From Methanoregula sp. (lineage in GTDB: Archaea; Halobacteriota; Methanomicrobia; Methanomicrobiales; Methanospirillaceae): DNA of 6,568 bases. Position 1 is the stretch's first letter. Every line of letters starts with the position of its first letter. The stretch spans positions 1-6,568 of the forward strand of contig NZ_PIZH01000099.1 of the NCBI RefSeq assembly GCF_002835825.1, in the 5' to 3' direction. Of this stretch, positions 1 to 5,816 are shown piece after piece. Below the pieces are notes generated by a model. That model was given only the letters and a program-made list of their open reading frames with translations. It did not search any database and had not been told where the DNA came from. A program made the translations under genes and the position numbers.

Positions 1-2
1 CC

Positions 3-704
3 CCGGTCCAGTATGCCGATGCCAATGGCGTGCGGCTCGGGTACCGCGAATTCGGGAGCGGCGAGCCCCTGCTTGTCATCGTCGGGTTCGGGGCAACCAT
101 GGAGCAGGCGAACGACACCGCCATCAGTGTCCTTGCAGTGAACTACCATGTCTTCCTCTACGATCACCGGGGCATGGGGCACAGTAGCACCGGGAATGAA
201 ACCCCCACAATCCCCCTGTACGCGGATGACGCCGCGTCCCTGATTTCAGCGCTTGGTCACGAGAGCATGCATGTGTACGGCACATCCATGGGATCCTTTA
301 TCGCCCAGGAGCTGGCCATACACCACCCCGGCCGGGTCCGTAAAGTGATCCTGGACTCCAGTGCGTACAGTATCCAGGTCCCGGAGACCCGGTACCTGAA
401 GGACTATCTTGAAAATATCGCAGCCGATCCCGCGTCCCCGCCCGGCCTGCGGGACGAGGCACGGGCAATGCTTGCGTGGAACGGGACAGAGGACCGGCTG
501 CCCGGTCTGCACAAGGATGTCCTGCTGGTGGTCGGGACCGGGGACATCATTACTCCGGCGGGTCTCTCGTACCGGATGGCCGGGCAGATCAACGGGTCCT
601 GGCTGGTCCGGTTCGAGGGTTTCCCGCATGCCGGCGGCGATGTCGCACCGGTTGCGTATGGGAGGACTGCCGTGCACTTCCTCCAGATGGACACGTCCCG
701 GTAG
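3..704 (+). CDS. alpha/beta hydrolase, 3' part (5'-truncated by window edge)
   Basis: This is a serine hydrolase of the alpha/beta-hydrolase fold; the substrate cannot be read from sequence. A GTG at 30 could pass for a start, but the frame stays open to the left edge. The nine codons before it (PVQYADANG) fit the usual first strand of this family, so the true start lies upstream. Counting from the Val codon at 30, the oxyanion-loop region is around residues 18-22 and an HRGMG turn lies at 46-50. The nucleophile elbow GTSMG carries Ser86, and the probable triad is completed by Asp172 (GTGDIITP) and His200 (FPHAGG). The lid between strand 6 and the acid residue is only about 50 residues, so the enzyme is compact. 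Whether it has a signal peptide cannot be seen. It is transcribed towards the SET gene and shares no operon with anything visible. Confidence 0.92.
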   Translation, partial: PVQYADANGVRLGYREFGSGEPLLVIVGFGATMEQANDTAISVLAVNYHVFLYDHRGMGHSSTGNETPTIPLYADDAASLISALGHESMHVYGTSMGSFIAQELAIHHPGRVRKVILDSSAYSIQVPETRYLKDYLENIAADPASPPGLRDEARAMLAWNGTEDRLPGLHKDVLLVVGTGDIITPAGLSYRMAGQINGSWLVRFEGFPHAGGDVAPVAYGRTAVHFLQMDTSR

Positions 705-746
705 AATCCTCCTTTTGTCCGGTTCCGGAGTATGTCTTTACCCCCC

Positions 747-772
747 AGCCGGCACAAACCACTCTGCCGGCT
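747..772 (+). terminator. perfect 8-bp inverted repeat, possible terminator of the hydrolase gene
   Basis: AGCCGGCA at 747-754 is exactly complementary to TGCCGGCT at 765-772, with a 10-nt loop. It begins 43 nt after the hydrolase stop and is followed by the moderately T-rich ATTATTGTT. A run of five T lies further on at 817-821. It sits between convergent genes, so a terminator or mRNA 3'-end structure is the natural reading. Archaeal termination depends mainly on U-tracts, and the tract beside this stem is poor, so the role is inferred. Confidence 0.45.
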
Positions 773-889
773 ATTATTGTTCTGGCCCGGTATCGCAGGG
801 AACAGCACGCAGAATCTTTTTCGCCCTCACACCTTCTGCTGGTAGAAACATATGAGGAATGTTCTGTAAGCGTACTCTGTCGCAGGGTA

Positions 890-1363
890 TCATTGTGTGT
901 TCTGCGCACCTTTGATCCAGCCTGGCGTATAGTTTTTGTACTTCCTCTTGATATCATCGGGCAGACCCGCGTAGTTCCCGATGATCTTACGGCATTGCGG
1001 GGAACCGCACCTGCATTCCATCTGCCAGTCATCAACGGTGACTACCGAGTAGTCGAATGTGACCTCTTCATCTTTCTTTATGTTCCGCATTGCAGCCAGG
1101 AACACGTCCTTTACGATGCCGGCATTGGGATCGCAGGAATGGTTCGTCCTGACAGCGGGCTCCCGTGCTATGATGTAATCGCAGATGTCCACATTGAAGA
1201 GGTGATCCCAGACTTCATGGGGGATGCCCTCCATATTCTCGATCCGGATCCTCGGGCCGTGAAACTCGGCAATGACCTCGTCCTTTTCAATATCCCTCAC
1301 AGCAAAGATCCCAAGGCCCATGCCCGGCGTTTCCTTCAGGTATACGAGTTCTTTTATTGGCAT
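890..1363 (-). CDS. SET-domain protein-lysine methyltransferase (small, stand-alone)
   Basis: This is a 157-residue SET-domain protein, predicted to move a methyl group from S-adenosylmethionine to a lysine side chain in the cytoplasm. The first SAM-binding segment is GMGLGIFA at residues 14-21. NHSCDPN at 74-80 is the pseudoknot motif, and EEVTFDYS at 99-106 supplies the catalytic-site tyrosine (Tyr105). A post-SET segment follows, with Cys117, Cys119 and Cys124. These three plus Cys77 of NHSC make up the usual zinc site, so the enzyme looks intact. Its length matches the minimal SET proteins of methanogens and bacteria, with no pre-SET or targeting domain. A Methanosarcina homologue of this type was reported to methylate the chromatin protein MC1-alpha, but no chromatin gene is visible here, so the substrate is open. 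The start at 1363 is supported by a good Shine-Dalgarno. The gene appears monocistronic. Confidence 0.93.
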   Translation of the reverse strand: MPIKELVYLKETPGMGLGIFAVRDIEKDEVIAEFHGPRIRIENMEGIPHEVWDHLFNVDICDYIIAREPAVRTNHSCDPNAGIVKDVFLAAMRNIKKDEEVTFDYSVVTVDDWQMECRCGSPQCRKIIGNYAGLPDDIKRKYKNYTPGWIKGAQNTQ

Positions 1364-1615
1364 CTTGTCTCCCTGTTGTGGTGATATGGAACTGGGAACA
1401 GAAGAACCCTGTGCATAGGGGGAAAACCCCTCGTTATCGTTTGCCAGGGCTCCTCCCTCGTGTCGCTGCGTTCCCCGCAGGTATCGTTCCTGGTGCTGCC
1501 CCTCTCATTAACCGCCCGTGAGAAGACCGCGTACCGGAATGCTGAGCGCGTGCTGAAGCTTTCGTGAAGCGGATATCCAATCCATTGAACCCGCGTTGGA
1601 ACAGTGTACTTCCTG
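1364..1615. other. 252-nt gap without a credible gene
   Basis: This stretch separates the SET gene from the PF04240-family gene, both on the minus strand. Frames open across it read as low-quality shadow protein. It must hold the promoter of the SET gene and the 3' end of the upstream transcript. It contains two short hairpins. The first is AGGGG/CCCCT at 1417-1431 with loop GAAAA; the second is CTGCG/CGCAG at 1466-1480 with loop TTCCC. TATCGTT occurs twice, at 1435-1441 and 1482-1488, each time shortly after a CCCC run. No tRNA-like fold or T-loop consensus was seen. Confidence 0.6.
1369..1374 (-). promoter_or_regulatory. Shine-Dalgarno site of the SET gene
   Basis: On the minus strand AGGGAG lies 5 nt (ACAAG) before the ATG at 1363-1361, a good match to the archaeal anti-Shine-Dalgarno sequence. 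It fixes the start and shows that this mRNA has a leader. I could not identify a convincing TATA box upstream of it. Confidence 0.65.
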
Positions 1616-2485
1616 CTATACACCTGCCGGGGATTTCCCAAGATATATGAGCAGCCGGTCCCCTGCCAGGATGCAGGGGAAAAGCATGGTGAAGCAGCCG
1701 ATGATCGTGAGGGCCGGAAGCTCGGTTGACGCATATTCTAAGAACCGGGAGAAGTGCATCACGAGAGGGATGCACCCGATAACAAGGAGCGACGGGCCGA
1801 TCTGCCGGGCATCGAGCCGTATCTCCAGGTACTTGACCGCGAAGAGGACGATGGTGTAGATGAGGATATACCCGACGTAATTGCCGTACGGTATCCCGAA
1901 ATACGGAGAGCCGGCAGCCCAGTGCCACTCGTTGAAGTAATCCACCTGCACCGGGTCCGCCATCATGTCGATCCCTACGACAATCGCACTTGAGATAAAT
2001 GACACGAAGAGTGCCCGCTTCCACCAGCTCTCCTGCGATGAGACGATGACGCCGTCCACGAGGAGGTTGGCGATGAAGTAGGACATGAAGAAATAGTAGG
2101 CATAGTGTTCGAGCCCTAAGAGGACGGGCGTCCCGCCGATCGAGGGCCCGGGAAATGCATCGGTATACGAATACGTGCCCCCGAACATGCCGAAATGCCC
2201 GCTCAGGAACTCTAAGGTCCAGAACAGGGCGCAGATCCCGAAAAACCCGATGAGGGCATTTTTGAGGCCCCGGAAGTACCAGAAGCAGCAGAATGCCGCG
2301 AGCGTTGCTGATCCCATCTTGATGTACGCCATGGCAGGAAGGAGCGGGAGGTGCAAACCCAGCAGCGGGAGCAGGTTGGCACTCAGCATGATGTAGACAA
2401 AGACCGCGATGGATACTATGGCGCCTGCAATGATCGCCTTGTTCTGCGATGGCATAGATTCCGGGACTATTCTCATGGTATTCAC
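1616..2485 (-). CDS. PF04240/DUF422 membrane protein (carotenoid hydratase-like, CruF family)
   Basis: This is a polytopic membrane protein of about 289 residues with seven or eight hydrophobic segments, roughly at 17-40, 57-71, 77-92, 127-147, 157-176, 204-219, 231-246 and 256-280. It matches the PF04240 family, whose haloarchaeal and Deinococcus members (CruF) add water to terminal double bonds of acyclic C40/C50 carotenoids. Family landmarks are Glu92 with the following glycine-rich GMFGGTYSYTD (99-109), then an IDMMADP motif (172-178), a WHW (187-189), and YFGIP with Asn202 nearby. No phytoene synthase or desaturase is in the window, so a carotenoid substrate is not shown; another polyprenyl lipid is possible. 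Start choice is uncertain: GTG at 2485 gives MNTMRIV, while ATG at 2476 has GTGA 5 nt before it and may be the real start. An archaeal TATA box lies just upstream. Confidence 0.85.
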   Translation of the reverse strand: MNTMRIVPESMPSQNKAIIAGAIVSIAVFVYIMLSANLLPLLGLHLPLLPAMAYIKMGSATLAAFCCFWYFRGLKNALIGFFGICALFWTLEFLSGHFGMFGGTYSYTDAFPGPSIGGTPVLLGLEHYAYYFFMSYFIANLLVDGVIVSSQESWWKRALFVSFISSAIVVGIDMMADPVQVDYFNEWHWAAGSPYFGIPYGNYVGYILIYTIVLFAVKYLEIRLDARQIGPSLLVIGCIPLVMHFSRFLEYASTELPALTIIGCFTMLFPCILAGDRLLIYLGKSPAGV

Positions 2486-2511
2486 GCTCAGGCAAATGGT
2501 TTCCGTGAAGG

Positions 2512-2518
2512 CTTATAG
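2512..2518 (-). promoter_or_regulatory. TATA box and BRE for the PF04240-family gene
   Basis: The minus strand reads CTATAAG, preceded by the purine-rich GAGAAACCG that suits a transcription factor B recognition element. The TATA centre is 30 nt from the GTG at 2485 and 39 nt from the ATG at 2476. Archaeal transcription usually starts about 25-27 nt downstream, near 2489, so the mRNA would be nearly leaderless for the GTG or carry a leader of about 12 nt for the ATG. The element is roughly symmetric (TTATAG on the plus strand), so weak plus-strand use is conceivable. Confidence 0.55.
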
Positions 2519-2600
2519 CGGTTTCTCTGCAGTGGATCTCCCTGACCGGGTAGTGTACGGCCTGTCTGGATGTCAGCATGGTCCGCGCACCAGCACACGG

Positions 2601-2615
2601 CCGGCTCTTCGCCGG
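2601..2615. repeat. short inverted repeat in the divergent promoter region
   Basis: CCGGC at 2601-2605 pairs with GCCGG at 2611-2615 around the 5-nt loop TCTTC, and an A-rich AAAAGAAAT follows. It lies in the 216-nt region between the divergent PF04240 and methyltransferase genes, about 90 nt before the methyltransferase start. It could be an operator or a leader-RNA hairpin. A 5-bp stem in GC-rich DNA may also be chance. Confidence 0.25.
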
Positions 2616-2701
2616 AAAAGAAATCTGCCCACGGAAACCCTTTTTCCCATCAGGATCTCAAGGTAACATGACTACAACCGTATGACCCACGCCCCCTCCA
2701 G

Positions 2702-3865
2702 ATGGCAGGAAACGTGGATGAATCCACTTCGTTAAGCGAGTTGAGACCCTTGCCTTCCCGTAATCCCAACGCCCCGGCATTGAAGAGTTATGTGACGAGT
2801 ATGACAAGGGATTACAGCCGGATATCAGATACTGCCGTGGCAATGGATTGTTACGTAATTTCCCGAATAGAATCCTGTCTTGCATCGATACGCCACACTC
2901 TGGCCACCATGCCGCCTTGCACCCCCTTTGTCATAGCAGACTATGGTGCAGCGGACGGGGTGAATGAATGCCAGCTCTTCGGGCGTATTGTCAATGGTAT
3001 CCATACCGCGAATCCTTTATTAAAAATCAGGCTGGTGTATGCAGATATTGCAGACCGGGCACCGTTTGAAACGTTCTGGGAACAGTCCCCCCTGTCAGAG
3101 CTGGACTATGTCGAAGCTGAATACATCCAGGGCTCATTTTACGAATCGCTCGTGCCGGAAGGGAGCGTGAATCTCGGCTTCTCTTCAACAGCCCTGCACT
3201 GGCTGGATACAAAAAGCCGTGATGCTGCCTTCTTCCGGCATCCGGACTGCATCCAGGCAAACCAGATACCCATGCCCGAATGCACCCGGTTCATTGAAAC
3301 GTGGAAGTCCGACTGGCGGAAATTCTTTTATGAACGCTCACGTGAAGTGGCCGCCGGAGGAATGCTTTTCCTCTCAAACCTGACCAGCCTTGGCGCTGAC
3401 CAGTGGCCGGCATCGGCGGGATACAACAACCTCCGCGACATCTGCATTGCGCTCTGCCGGGAGGGCCGGATCTCGAATGAAGAACTGCAGGCCATTTTCA
3501 TTCCGGACTATTTTGCCACACCGGACGAGATGCGGGCCCTTGTCGGGGAAGATGCCATCCGGCAGCACTTCTCCCTGCAGCGGATGGAAACTATGACCAT
3601 TCCCTGTGCCTATTTTTCACGGATGGGCAACAGCATCGATGATCCCCGGCAGCGGCGCGAGCTTACGCACACCCTTGCCCGTGTCGTCAGGGCGTGGAGT
3701 GAGTCTTCCCTGCGGGTCGGTCTTTCCCGCGGCCATGCCGGTCTTGTGGATGAGATCTATAGTCGTCTTGAGGACCGGTTCTATAAAGAACCGAAGGGAC
3801 TGCCCTACCAGTACTGCCTGATGGAACTAAAAAGACGGGAATTACGGGAGCCTGACTCCTCCTGA
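2702..3865 (+). CDS. SABATH-like SAM-dependent carboxyl methyltransferase
   Basis: This 387-residue class I methyltransferase resembles the SABATH family (PF03492), which methylates carboxyl groups of small acids such as salicylate, benzoate and indole-acetate. The family's landmarks occur in order. SY at residues 29-30 starts a segment like the plant SYxxNSxxQ. The SAM loop ADYGAADGVNE spans 79-89, and an acidic turn YADIAD covers 113-118. GSFYESLVP at 144-152 leads to SSTALHWLD at 161-169, whose Trp168 aligns with the Trp that holds the substrate carboxylate in plant enzymes. REGRIS is at 253-258, IPDYFATPDEM at 267-277, and a C-terminal DEIYSRL at 350-356. The plant Gln in the first segment appears replaced (Asp37 by simple alignment). 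Length is normal for the family. ATG 2702 lacks a Shine-Dalgarno; GTG at 2714, preceded by AGGAAAC, is an alternative. It is convergent with the ABC operon. The substrate is unknown. Confidence 0.85.
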   Translation: MAGNVDESTSLSELRPLPSRNPNAPALKSYVTSMTRDYSRISDTAVAMDCYVISRIESCLASIRHTLATMPPCTPFVIADYGAADGVNECQLFGRIVNGIHTANPLLKIRLVYADIADRAPFETFWEQSPLSELDYVEAEYIQGSFYESLVPEGSVNLGFSSTALHWLDTKSRDAAFFRHPDCIQANQIPMPECTRFIETWKSDWRKFFYERSREVAAGGMLFLSNLTSLGADQWPASAGYNNLRDICIALCREGRISNEELQAIFIPDYFATPDEMRALVGEDAIRQHFSLQRMETMTIPCAYFSRMGNSIDDPRQRRELTHTLARVVRAWSESSLRVGLSRGHAGLVDEIYSRLEDRFYKEPKGLPYQYCLMELKRRELREPDSS

Positions 3866-3901
3866 ACCGCACGGTGATCCCGGGAAGGATGCATTCCCAG
3901 T

Positions 3902-3905
3902 AAAA
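3902..3905 (-). terminator. possible oligo-U terminator of the ABC operon
   Basis: Only 48 nt separate the convergent methyltransferase and ATPase genes. On the minus strand, TATTTTAC follows the ATPase stop within about 15 nt, giving a run of four U in the RNA, a weak archaeal-type terminator. A short inverted repeat, GGGAA at 3882-3886 with TTCCC at 3894-3898, lies just beyond and could serve either direction. Both are weak signals, chosen mainly by position. Confidence 0.3.
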
Positions 3906-3913
3906 TATTGCGA

Positions 3914-4612
3914 TCAGGGTGCCGCCGTTCCCGGTTCAGCGCCCGGATCCGGCACGATCTTCCCGTCAATCAGGTAGATCACCCGGTCGAAGTACTTCCG
4001 GTGCCAGTTTTCATGGGAGACCATCACAACCGTCTGGCGGAGGTCCCGGTTCAGCTGCCGGATCAGGTCCAGGATCAGCACCGAGTTCCGCGAATCGAGG
4101 TTTGCGCAGGGTTCGTCCGCGAGGAGGATTGCGGGGCTGTTGACGAGCGCCCGGGCAATGGCAACCCGCTGCTGCTCGCCACCCGACATTTCCCCGGGCA
4201 GGAAATTCACCCGGTCCTTCAGCCCCACAAGGGAGAGGATGTCCCGGCAGGTGCGGGTGCATTCCTGCGCCTTCATGCCACGGACCCGGGAGGGAAGATA
4301 GATGTTCTCCTCGGCGGTCAGCTCCGGAACAAGCGCGTAGTCCTGGAAGACATACCCGAGCCGGTTCAGCCGGAAGAGTGTCCGTTCCCGTTCGGGGAGC
4401 CTTGTGACATCGGTATCTGCGATGATAAGGGTGCCGGCAGTCGGGCGGTCGAGGAGCCCGAGGAGGTGCAGGAGCGTGGACTTGCCGCTCCCGCTTGCCC
4501 CCATGACACCTACGAACTCCCCTTTCTGGATCTCAACGTTGATCCCGTCCAGTGCCCGGACCTCGACACTTCCCCTCCCGTATATTTTTGACAGGTTGCT
4601 TGCGCGGATCAT
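3914..4612 (-). CDS. ABC transporter ATP-binding protein (MacB/LolD type)
   Basis: This is a complete 232-residue ATPase that powers the permease encoded just upstream; it acts at the cytoplasmic face of the membrane. The Walker A motif GASGSGKST is at residues 38-46 (Lys44). The Q-loop is FQDY (Gln90), and the signature reads MSGGEQQ at 142-148, with Met replacing the usual Leu. Walker B is ILLADE ending at Glu167, the likely catalytic base, and the switch His is His200 (VSHE). After Walker B the usual DEPTGNLD reads DEPCANLD. The insertion around residues 55-115 (LDRPTAG, YVFQDY, TAEENI) is typical of the MacB/LolD/FtsE subfamily. The C-terminal tail is short and Pro/Ala-rich. The ATG lies 1 nt after the permease TAA, with GGGGGT before it, so translation is probably coupled. 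Confidence 0.97.
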   Translation of the reverse strand: MIRASNLSKIYGRGSVEVRALDGINVEIQKGEFVGVMGASGSGKSTLLHLLGLLDRPTAGTLIIADTDVTRLPERERTLFRLNRLGYVFQDYALVPELTAEENIYLPSRVRGMKAQECTRTCRDILSLVGLKDRVNFLPGEMSGGEQQRVAIARALVNSPAILLADEPCANLDSRNSVLILDLIRQLNRDLRQTVVMVSHENWHRKYFDRVIYLIDGKIVPDPGAEPGTAAP

Positions 4613-4613
4613 G

Positions 4614-5816
4614 TTACCCCCGGATCGCAGCGAGGATCTCCTCGCGGGTGGTCAGCCAGGACGGGATGTATCCTGCTATCAGTGCAACGAGGAAGAGGCT
4701 GATGATGGAGCGGATGACAAGGCCCGTCTCCAGCACCGGGGCAACCGGCCCGCCCGGGAAGACGAGGGGATTTGCGGCAAGGTACTGGAGCACAATGAGG
4801 AGCAGGATGCAGCCGCAGATGGTCCCGCAGAGGCAGATGAAGAGGGCCTGGAAGATGTAGGATTTAATGATGATCCGCCGGTCGATCCCGATGGCCTGGA
4901 GAATCCCGATCTGTTTTCTGCGGTACACGATGCTGATGAAGATGACGATGAAGATTACCACGACGGCGATGATCAGGCTCACCACGGTGCTGATGAGGTT
5001 GATGATGTCAAAGGACCCGACGATGGATTTCAGGAAGTCCAGGGACTTGTCCTGCCATGTCCAGATCTGCTCCTGCACGCCGTACTGCATCAGGAGGAGG
5101 CGCATCGCATTTTCATCACCGGTGGTGGTTGTCCGGACCAGGATCTGGTTGGCAGGGTCTTCATCTCCCAGGACGCTGGCAAGGTCGCGGCGGCTTATGT
5201 AGGCGTTGTTGTCGATGAGCGATGTCCCGGTCTTTAAAATACCCTTGACGCGGAACTGCTTTGTCACCCCGTTTCTGAACGTTACCTCGACGGTCTTACC
5301 CACGTCAACGCCTCCGAGGGTGGGCGTCCGTTCCACCTTCTGCTCCCGGTCCCCGGCAAGGGTGACGCCGATGAGGATCTGGCCGGTATCGCTGTCACTT
5401 AAGTAATCGCCGCTGATAATGCTCTTGTGCACCTTCATGACCTGCGATTCCCGCTCCGGGTCGATCGCGATCACGAGGGGCGTGGTGGATTTTCCCTTGT
5501 GGACAATCGTTGCCCCGGAAGAATATCGCGGTGTTGACGCAACAACGCCCGGGATCCGGTTGATCTTCCCGACAAGCGACGTGGGATTGCTGATCAAAAG
5601 CGATCCTTCCCGTGGCTCGACCACGAGGTTGGCATAGCTGTAATCGATGGTCTGCTGGTTGAAGAGGACGACTACCCCTGCGATGATCGAGGGGAGAAAG
5701 ATGAGGTTGACAAAGACCATCGCGATGATCATGATGGTGAGAAAGAGGGTGCCCTTGTTTCCCCGGGCGATAATCCGGGAGGCAAGGAACAGGGCGACCT
5801 TCTCTTCCTCAAGCAT
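4614..5816 (-). CDS. MacB/FtsX-type ABC transporter permease
   Basis: This 400-residue permease has the four-helix MacB topology. TM1 lies at about 23-51. A large extracytoplasmic domain follows at about 52-270, then TM2 at 272-298, TM3 at 319-345 and TM4 at 364-386. The loop after TM2, YRRKQIGILQAIGIDRR (298-314), is the conserved cytoplasmic coupling segment that contacts the ATPase. The C-terminus ends in a variant of the family's P..A...P..ALR tail (PSWLTTREEILAAIRG). In this family the TM helices transmit force from ATP hydrolysis to the outer domain and need not form a pore; cargo cannot be deduced. ATG 5816 overlaps the end of the upstream gene by 8 nt (ATGCTTGA), which implies coupled translation. 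No strong Shine-Dalgarno is visible. Confidence 0.95.
   Translation of the reverse strand: MLEEEKVALFLASRIIARGNKGTLFLTIMIIAMVFVNLIFLPSIIAGVVVLFNQQTIDYSYANLVVEPREGSLLISNPTSLVGKINRIPGVVASTPRYSSGATIVHKGKSTTPLVIAIDPERESQVMKVHKSIISGDYLSDSDTGQILIGVTLAGDREQKVERTPTLGGVDVGKTVEVTFRNGVTKQFRVKGILKTGTSLIDNNAYISRRDLASVLGDEDPANQILVRTTTTGDENAMRLLLMQYGVQEQIWTWQDKSLDFLKSIVGSFDIINLISTVVSLIIAVVVIFIVIFISIVYRRKQIGILQAIGIDRRIIIKSYIFQALFICLCGTICGCILLLIVLQYLAANPLVFPGGPVAPVLETGLVIRSIISLFLVALIAGYIPSWLTTREEILAAIRG

Noticed and set aside
30..32. GTG at 30 as the start of the hydrolase
   Set aside because: In-frame codons before it encode a typical first-strand sequence (YADANG), so the gene begins outside the window.
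476..1384. Long plus-strand open frame (302 codons) spanning the hydrolase end and the SET gene
   Set aside because: It runs antisense to a well-supported SET gene and in a shifted frame over the hydrolase. Its translation has no family-like motifs, so it is a shadow of GC-rich coding DNA.
1434..2579. Minus-strand open frame of 381 codons over the PF04240 gene
   Set aside because: It is another frame of the same strand, rich in Arg, His and Pro and with no hydrophobic pattern. The overlapping frame at 1616-2485 has clear family motifs and membrane segments.
3908..4591. Plus-strand open frame of 227 codons opposite the ABC ATPase
   Set aside because: The ATPase on the other strand has every canonical motif. 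This frame is its antisense shadow.
4404..5237. Very acidic plus-strand frame rich in Asp and Glu opposite the permease
   Set aside because: The acidic runs (such as DDDEDYHDGDD) are the antisense reading of Ile/Val-rich membrane-helix codons (ATC/GTC read as GAT/GAC), not a real acidic protein.
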